Part shown: piece by piece, positions 59,234 to 64,000 of the stretch
How positions within the stretch are numbered: the stretch's first letter is position 1
Layout of the letters: every line of letters starts with the position of its first letter
Assembly: GCA_947498645.1 (NCBI GenBank)
Contig: CANMKS010000001.1
Coordinates: 1,216,032-1,280,031, forward strand
From: an uncultured Paracoccaceae bacterium
GTDB lineage: Bacteria; Pseudomonadota; Alphaproteobacteria; Rhodobacterales; Rhodobacteraceae
DNA: 64,000 bases
Direction: 5' to 3'
Notes under the pieces: generated by a model
What the model was told of the DNA's origin: nothing
The model's input: only the letters and a program-made list of their open reading frames with translations
Database searches by the model: none
Position numbers and translations under genes: made by a program

Positions 59234-60409
59234 ATGGTATTTCCCGAGCGGTTTTCGGACCTTCCGGCAGCGATGTGGCCACGCTTGCGTGCGCTATTGG
59301 ACGTGCCGACGAAGGCGCCAGAAACGATCAACATGACAATTGGCGAACCGCGCCATGCGTTCCCTGCGTTTGTGGGTGATATCATTGCGGATAATCTTGC
59401 CGGGTTTGGCAAATATCCGGACAACTATGGTGTTTCGCCATTGTTGGATGCGATCGGCGGGTTTTTGAAGCGCCGCTATGATCTGGATATTCCGCCTGAG
59501 CAAATCCTGACGCTGAATGGCACCCGCGAGGGGCTTTATAATGCAGCGATGGCGTTGTGCCGGGAAGAGAAGAATGGCCAGCCCGTCATTCTGACGCCCA
59601 ATCCGTTTTATCAGGTCTATGCGGTTGCCGCGTTATCAGTGGGGGCCGAGGCGATCTACGTCCCCGCGACGCAGGCGAGCGGCCATTTGCCCGATTTCCA
59701 TGCCTTGCCGACGGATGTGCTTGATCGTACTGCCATCGCCTATATCTGTTCGCCCGCCAACCCGCAGGGCGCGGTTGCCGATGAAACCTACTGGCGCGAT
59801 CTTATCGCATTGGCCGAAAAGCATGATTTCATCATCTTTGCAGATGAATGCTATTCCGAGATTTACCGTGAGACGCCTCCGCCCGGCGCCATGCAAATCG
59901 CGCGCGACATGGGGGCCGATCCTGAGCGTGTAGTGATCTTTCATTCACTCTCCAAGCGGTCGAACCTGCCCGGTCTACGTTCCGGCTTTTGCGCTGGTGG
60001 CCCCAAGTCGATTGCCCGCATTCGCCTGTTGCGCGCCTTTGCAGGTGCGCCTTTGCCAGAACCGCTACAGGCTGTTGCGGCGGCGGCATGGAATGACGAG
60101 GCGCATGTGGAAGAAAACCGCGCGCTGTACCATCGCAAGTACGACATCGCAGATGACATTCTGGGCCATATAGATGGCTACCAATCCCCACAGGCGGGGT
60201 TCTTTTTGTGGCTTCCGACCGATGATGGGGAAACATCCGCTGTCAAGCTTTGGCAGGACACCGGCGTGCGGGTTCTGCCCGGTGCCTATCTGAGCCGCGA
60301 CACAAACGGGGTCAACCCCGGCAAGAAATACATCCGGGTCGCCATGGTGGCCCCAACACAAGAAATGCAGCGCGGTCTCACCCTGATCCGCGACTGTTTG
60401 TATAGTTGA
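59234..60409 (+). CDS. PLP-dependent aminotransferase, class I/II
   Basis: Encodes 391 residues. The start is the ATG giving [11 protein letters not shown], the family N-terminus; an ATG 24 nt upstream is possible. Fold-type I motifs are [44 protein letters not shown], and the Schiff-base Lys in [19 protein letters not shown]. It resembles alphaproteobacterial DapC-like aminotransferases, so a role in lysine/diaminopimelate synthesis is possible; dapB lies about 10 kb away. ftsK starts 11 nt behind it. Confidence 0.92.
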   Translation: MVFPERFSDLPAAMWPRLRALLDVPTKAPETINMTIGEPRHAFPAFVGDIIADNLAGFGKYPDNYGVSPLLDAIGGFLKRRYDLDIPPEQILTLNGTREGLYNAAMALCREEKNGQPVILTPNPFYQVYAVAALSVGAEAIYVPATQASGHLPDFHALPTDVLDRTAIAYICSPANPQGAVADETYWRDLIALAEKHDFIIFADECYSEIYRETPPPGAMQIARDMGADPERVVIFHSLSKRSNLPGLRSGFCAGGPKSIARIRLLRAFAGAPLPEPLQAVAAAAWNDEAHVEENRALYHRKYDIADDILGHIDGYQSPQAGFFLWLPTDDGETSAVKLWQDTGVRVLPGAYLSRDTNGVNPGKKYIRVAMVAPTQEMQRGLTLIRDCLYS

Positions 60410-60420
60410 GGAACGGCAGT

Positions 60421-63327
60421 ATGGCTTCATATCAGACACGGCGGCGCGATCCGCTACTGGATAGCACGACGCAGGCGGCGATTGAAAAGCGCAGCAAAGA
60501 GCTGTTGGGTATTGGTCTGGTCCTGTTGGGCCTGCTGATTGGTGCGATGGTAGCCAGTTATTCGCCCAACGATCCAAGCTGGATTTCCGCCACAGATGCC
60601 CCTGTGCAAAACTGGCTGGGCCATTTCGGGGCCTCTGTCGCGGCACCGTTGATGATGATTATCGGTCTTGGCATTTGGGTGGTGCCGGTTGTCTTGATCA
60701 TGTGGGGCGTGCGGTTTGTGATGCACCACGGACAGGATCGTGCGATTGGCCGTCTGATCTTTGCCCCGGTGGCGATTGTTCTGGCCTCGGTTCACGCCGC
60801 AACGCTGACCCCGGCCGTCGAATGGCCTGCCAACTTTGGCGTGGGTGGCCTGTTTGGTGACACGGTGTTGGGTGTGATCCTGACTATCGTGCCTTTCGGT
60901 GCGATCTTTGGCGTGAAATTGCTGTCGCTGCTGACTGGTGTGGCCCTGCTTGCGCTCATGGCCTTTGTGCTGGGCTTTACCAAGCCAGAGTTGAAGACCG
61001 CAGGCCGGTTTATCCTGCTTGGTACTGTCATGCTTTATGCGATGATCCTCCGCGTGCTTGGCAAAGGTGCGTCCTTGTCCGCGACTGCTGCGCAGGGCGT
61101 ATCGGCCACCGTGCAAGCCCGTCGCGACCAAATGCACGAGGTCCGCGCGGCCCGCGCCGAAGAACCTGCCGTGTCCGCGCCATTTGCGATGCCAGAACCG
61201 CTCACATCTGCGCGCACCCGCCCGACCGCTGTCGTGCGCTCCAACCCTGCGATGCCCACCGCTGAACCACCACTTACGTCCCCTGCGATCCCTGCCGCCC
61301 CACCGCTGACTGCGCCGGCCCGCGCCACAGCGCAGCCGGATACACCGCAGGGCGGTTTCCTGTCAGGCCTGCTCAAGCGTAATGACCCGATGCCGGAGCC
61401 AGAGCTGGTGACACCGGAACCTGTTGATGTTGTTGTCCCCGATGTAGGCAGCGGCGACCGTGTCAGCGCGCGGATTGCGGATGCCATCAAGAACCGCACC
61501 CCTGCGCCATCGCCCACCGGGGTGCGCATTGAACCTGCTTTGACCGCTGGTCGGGGGCCCGCGCCGTTGATTTTTGAACCATTGGAAAAGGACACGGCGG
61601 ACGAAGATGCGCTTTTGGAGTTCCCTGCGGAAACCCCCCGCATGGCCGCACCACACATGCCCATTCCCGAAGTCACCGTGCCAACGCCTGCCGCCCTGGC
61701 CCCGACACCAGAGCCGCGCAGCGTGGTACAGCACCCGCCAAAACGCGCGCCGCAACCTTCCAGACAAGCAAAGGCAGAGGCCCAGCCAGCGCTGAAGTTT
61801 GAGGACAAATATGCGGATTACGAACACCCGCCGCTGGGCCTTTTGTCCAACCCTATTGATATTCAACGTCATCATCTGAGCGATGAGGCATTGGAAGAAA
61901 ACGCCCGCATGCTTGAAAGCGTGCTGGATGATTACGGCGTGAAGGGTGAGATCGTCTCGGTTCGTCCCGGTCCTGTCGTGACCATGTACGAGCTTGAGCC
62001 CGCGCCCGGTTTGAAAGCCTCCCGTGTGATCGGTCTGTCTGATGACATCGCCCGGTCGATGTCTGCCCTTTCTGCGCGTGTTTCAACCGTGCCGGGCCGT
62101 TCGGTCATTGGCATTGAATTGCCCAATGAGAACCGCGAGAAAGTTGTGCTGCGCGAAATCCTGTCCCATCGCGACTTTGGTGATGGCAACCAGAAACTGC
62201 CGCTGGCCCTGGGCAAGGATATCGGCGGTGAGCCGATTATCGCGAACCTTGCCAAGATGCCTCACCTGCTGATCGCGGGTACGACCGGGTCAGGTAAATC
62301 CGTGGCCATCAACACGATGATCCTGTCGCTGCTTTACAAGCTGACGCCGGAAGAATGCCGGATGATCATGATCGACCCCAAGATGCTGGAACTTTCCGTT
62401 TATGACGGCATCCCGCACCTGCTGTCCCCGGTTGTGACCGACCCCAAAAAGGCGGTTGTCGCCCTGAAATGGGTCGTCGGTGAAATGGAAGAACGCTATC
62501 GCAAGATGTCCAAGATGGGCGTGCGCAACATCGACGGCTTTAATGGCCGGGTGAAAGATGCGCTTGCCAAGGGTGAGATGTTCAGCCGCACGGTGCAAAC
62601 CGGGTTTGATGACGAAACCGGTGATCCAATCTTTGAGACAGAGGAATTCCAGCCGGAGGTTCTGCCTTACATCGTTGTGATCGTGGATGAGATGGCCGAT
62701 CTGATGATGGTCGCCGGTAAGGAAATCGAGGCCTGCATTCAGCGCCTTGCCCAGATGGCGCGTGCGTCGGGCATTCACCTGATCATGGCGACGCAGCGCC
62801 CGTCGGTTGATGTCATTACCGGGACGATCAAGGCCAACTTCCCTACGCGCATTTCTTTCCAGGTGACCTCAAAAATCGACAGCCGCACGATTCTGGGCGA
62901 GATGGGCGCAGAGCAGCTATTGGGTATGGGTGACATGCTCTACATGGCTGGTGGTTCGAAGATCACCCGCGTCCATGGACCGTTTGTGAGCGACGAAGAG
63001 GTTGAGGAGATCGTCAACCACCTCAAAGGGTTCGGTCCGCCAGAGTATATGTCGGGTGTGGTTGAAGGGCCCGCCGACGACCAGGAAAGCAACATTGATC
63101 TCGTGCTTGGCTTGGGCGACGGATCTGATAGCGAAAACGCGCTTTATGATACGGCAGTGGCGATTGTGATCAAGGATCGCAAATGCTCGACATCCTACAT
63201 CCAACGCAAGCTGGCGATTGGCTATAACAAGGCCGCCCGTTTGGTCGAGCAGATGGAGGATGAAGGCGTGGTGAGCAGTGCCAACCACGTTGGCAAGCGC
63301 GAGATCTTGGTGCCTGAGCAGCATTGA
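60421..63327 (+). CDS. ftsK: DNA translocase FtsK
   Basis: Encodes 968 residues. The N-terminus has about four membrane helices (roughly residues 25–210) that anchor it to the septum. A Pro/Ala-rich linker covers about 215–460. The motor has Walker [21 protein letters not shown] and Walker [15 protein letters not shown], plus the [24 protein letters not shown] region. The C-terminal gamma domain ([20 protein letters not shown]) reads KOPS polarity and activates XerCD. GAGGA precedes the ATG. It clears the division plane of chromosomal DNA. Confidence 0.97.
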   Translation: MASYQTRRRDPLLDSTTQAAIEKRSKELLGIGLVLLGLLIGAMVASYSPNDPSWISATDAPVQNWLGHFGASVAAPLMMIIGLGIWVVPVVLIMWGVRFVMHHGQDRAIGRLIFAPVAIVLASVHAATLTPAVEWPANFGVGGLFGDTVLGVILTIVPFGAIFGVKLLSLLTGVALLALMAFVLGFTKPELKTAGRFILLGTVMLYAMILRVLGKGASLSATAAQGVSATVQARRDQMHEVRAARAEEPAVSAPFAMPEPLTSARTRPTAVVRSNPAMPTAEPPLTSPAIPAAPPLTAPARATAQPDTPQGGFLSGLLKRNDPMPEPELVTPEPVDVVVPDVGSGDRVSARIADAIKNRTPAPSPTGVRIEPALTAGRGPAPLIFEPLEKDTADEDALLEFPAETPRMAAPHMPIPEVTVPTPAALAPTPEPRSVVQHPPKRAPQPSRQAKAEAQPALKFEDKYADYEHPPLGLLSNPIDIQRHHLSDEALEENARMLESVLDDYGVKGEIVSVRPGPVVTMYELEPAPGLKASRVIGLSDDIARSMSALSARVSTVPGRSVIGIELPNENREKVVLREILSHRDFGDGNQKLPLALGKDIGGEPIIANLAKMPHLLIAGTTGSGKSVAINTMILSLLYKLTPEECRMIMIDPKMLELSVYDGIPHLLSPVVTDPKKAVVALKWVVGEMEERYRKMSKMGVRNIDGFNGRVKDALAKGEMFSRTVQTGFDDETGDPIFETEEFQPEVLPYIVVIVDEMADLMMVAGKEIEACIQRLAQMARASGIHLIMATQRPSVDVITGTIKANFPTRISFQVTSKIDSRTILGEMGAEQLLGMGDMLYMAGGSKITRVHGPFVSDEEVEEIVNHLKGFGPPEYMSGVVEGPADDQESNIDLVLGLGDGSDSENALYDTAVAIVIKDRKCSTSYIQRKLAIGYNKAARLVEQMEDEGVVSSANHVGKREILVPEQH

Positions 63328-63657
63328 GCCAATGCGGCGTTGGTTGATCTCGCGTCAACCAAAGCGCGCAACTTTCGCCAATATCTACCCTAGGTATGTG
63401 GTGCCGCAGCCACCAAAAGGCGCTGCGGCTTTTCATTTGTTGCGCAGATGGGTAATTTTGTTGCGCGCTAGCCACAGCCGTTGCTGCTGTGAAATCAACT
63501 GTTGAGTGCGCGCCACCAAAAATCCTATTCAGCACGTCCCGAAACGACGGATCGGACCCTAGCGGCAAGAGGTGATCACTCTGCCGGTGCGGGCGGCGCT
63601 GCCAGCCCCGTATGCCAGGGCCGGGACATCAAAAGGGGCTAGCTTCAGGTGCTAGTG
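63328..63657. other. 330-nt region behind ftsK
   Basis: Contains a hairpin (TTGGTTGA…TCAACCAA, 63340–63362), the ftsK terminator and about 220 nt with no supported gene before the tRNA. I see no lolA gene here, which I recall following ftsK in related genomes. Confidence 0.55.
63403..63433 (+). terminator. Rho-independent terminator of ftsK
   Basis: GCCGCAGC and GCTGCGGC form 8-bp perfect arms around an 11-nt loop, followed directly by TTTT. Confidence 0.8.
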
Positions 63658-63730
63658 TTCGATGTAGCTCATCAGGTAGAGCAATAGATTCATAATCTAT
63701 CTGTAGCGGGTTCGAATCCCGCCATTGAAA
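63658..63730 (+). tRNA. tRNA with CAU anticodon (Met or Ile2), atypical
   Basis: A 73-nt cloverleaf can be folded: acceptor TTCGATG/CATTGAA with one G-U pair, D stem GCTC/GAGC, anticodon stem ATAGA/TCTAT with loop TTCATAA, a 5-nt variable loop, and T stem GCGGG/CCCGC with loop TTCGAAT. U8, A14, G18G19, U33 and the T-loop consensus are present; no CCA is encoded. Oddities are a U1–A72 first pair and, at the Levitt positions, T15 with A48, the reverse of the usual R15–Y48. It could be a mobile or phage-type tRNA or a divergent gene copy; the methionine/isoleucine identity is open. Confidence 0.65.
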
Positions 63731-63752
63731 CTGGAAAAGCGCGTGAGCGTTT

Positions 63753-63774
63753 GAGGTTCGACTCCTCTTTCAAG
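63753..63774 (+). other. tRNA T-arm/3'-end fragment
   Basis: GAGG-TTCGACT-CCTC is a T-arm with canonical loop, followed by TTTCAAG as an acceptor 3' strand. The last bases of the preceding tRNA (TTGAAA) can pair with TTTCAA, but no D arm or anticodon arm lies between. It looks like the 3' end of a second tRNA, as left at an integration site. Confidence 0.45.
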
Positions 63775-63795
63775 GACGTCTGCAAAACGTCTTTT
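63775..63795 (+). terminator. Short terminator behind the tRNA and its fragment
   Basis: GACGT-CTGCAAA-ACGTC with a TTTT tail. It directly abuts the tRNA-like fragment, as expected for the end of a tRNA transcript. Confidence 0.6.
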
Positions 63796-64000
63796 CATAC
63801 GGGTATCCGGGGTTGCCTCAGCAGGGGTGACTTGCCCGACAGTATGCGCCTTGGCGTGTGCTGAACGGTGGCTCATCGCTGCTCTGCCCTTTTGGCGGCG
63901 GCGGGTGATGGTGCGCACGGCCTTTGGTCCGGCAGCGCGGGTTTCGATCCGCGCAGACCGCGCCCTTGGCCTTGCCTGCCCGCTCACCTGTCTGCCCCCG
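63796..64000. other. Right edge, no recognisable gene
   Basis: A G+C-rich stretch. One plus-strand frame starting at 63907 stays open to the edge but has no ribosome site or domain that I recognise. A minus-strand frame runs through the tRNA complement and is not credible. Confidence 0.5.

Noticed and set aside
63697..63987. 96-residue minus-strand frame at the right edge
   Set aside because: It runs through the complement of the tRNA and the terminator, and is Arg-rich as expected for random G+C-rich translation.

Overview
The window looks like a chromosomal segment of an alphaproteobacterium of the order Rhodobacterales (Roseobacter group). This rests on protein style (a RibF–YcgN–threonine aldolase block, a TIGR01459 HAD phosphatase, the YcjX/YcjF pair, DUF2161, TamA/TamB, an H-type lectin beside prs), on tightly packed genes with ATGA and TAATG junctions, on a fairly high G+C content, and on one intergenic element of a kind I remember from Rhodobacteraceae. 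No rRNA operon, insertion sequence, integrase, prophage block or CRISPR array was seen.

Layout. 0.1–3.3 kb: a minus-strand operon led by a MarR regulator with a near-perfect operator palindrome (membrane protein, YdhR-like monooxygenase, two cupins, AI-2E-type permease). 3.4–4.7 kb: the wreck of an L-fucose/L-rhamnose catabolic operon, with one intact hydrolase between a chimeric mutarotase/SDR remnant and a frameshifted L-fuconate dehydratase remnant. 4.7–8.5 kb: a surface lipoprotein, an H-type lectin, prs, an HCCA-isomerase-like protein and an alpha/beta hydrolase. 8.5–13.4 kb: minus-strand housekeeping genes (threonine aldolase, YcgN, RibF, MaoC, HAD phosphatase, Mn-pyrophosphatase). 13.4–16.5 kb: a repeat-like element, mini-ORFs, DUF2161, TraB/GumN and sparse intergenic DNA.

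16.5–25 kb is the most unusual block. One minus-strand series runs from a tail-collar-domain protein through an unrecognised protein and a FAD oxidoreductase fused to an acetoacetate-decarboxylase-like domain, to a class III cyclase–ATPase–TPR protein translationally coupled to a CRP-family regulator. 25–27.5 kb: enoyl-CoA hydratase and acyl-CoA synthetase. 28.2–33.1 kb: a two-component system facing ycjX–GNAT–ycjF. 33.2–40.8 kb: truA, tamA, tamB and a GNAT-like gene. 40.9–47.3 kb: an AraC/GyrI regulator and a complete oppABCDF operon with a strong hairpin after oppA. 47.6–54.8 kb: hemerythrin, dapB, rbfA, a phosphodiester glycosidase, a WYL regulator facing a VOC protein, NUDIX/SGNH enzymes, and a thioredoxin–TPR/LON-domain/Trm112 cluster.

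54.97–56.4 kb holds a three-gene cassette of unknown function. Its members share short beta-strand motifs (DUF2589-like by eye), and one carries a coiled coil. It sits between Trm112 and a UbiH-like hydroxylase. 56.5–63.3 kb: the UbiH-like hydroxylase, an amidase, an aminotransferase and ftsK, then a terminator. The right edge holds an atypical tRNA with a CAU anticodon, a tRNA T-arm fragment and a further terminator, with no recognisable gene beyond.

Best candidates for something new: the 54.97–56.4 kb cassette; the cyclase/CRP/FAD–ADC/unknown block with an 8-bp-arm inverted repeat in its promoter; and several unannotated short genes and operator-like dyads. All family assignments come from reading motifs by eye, and no database search was run.
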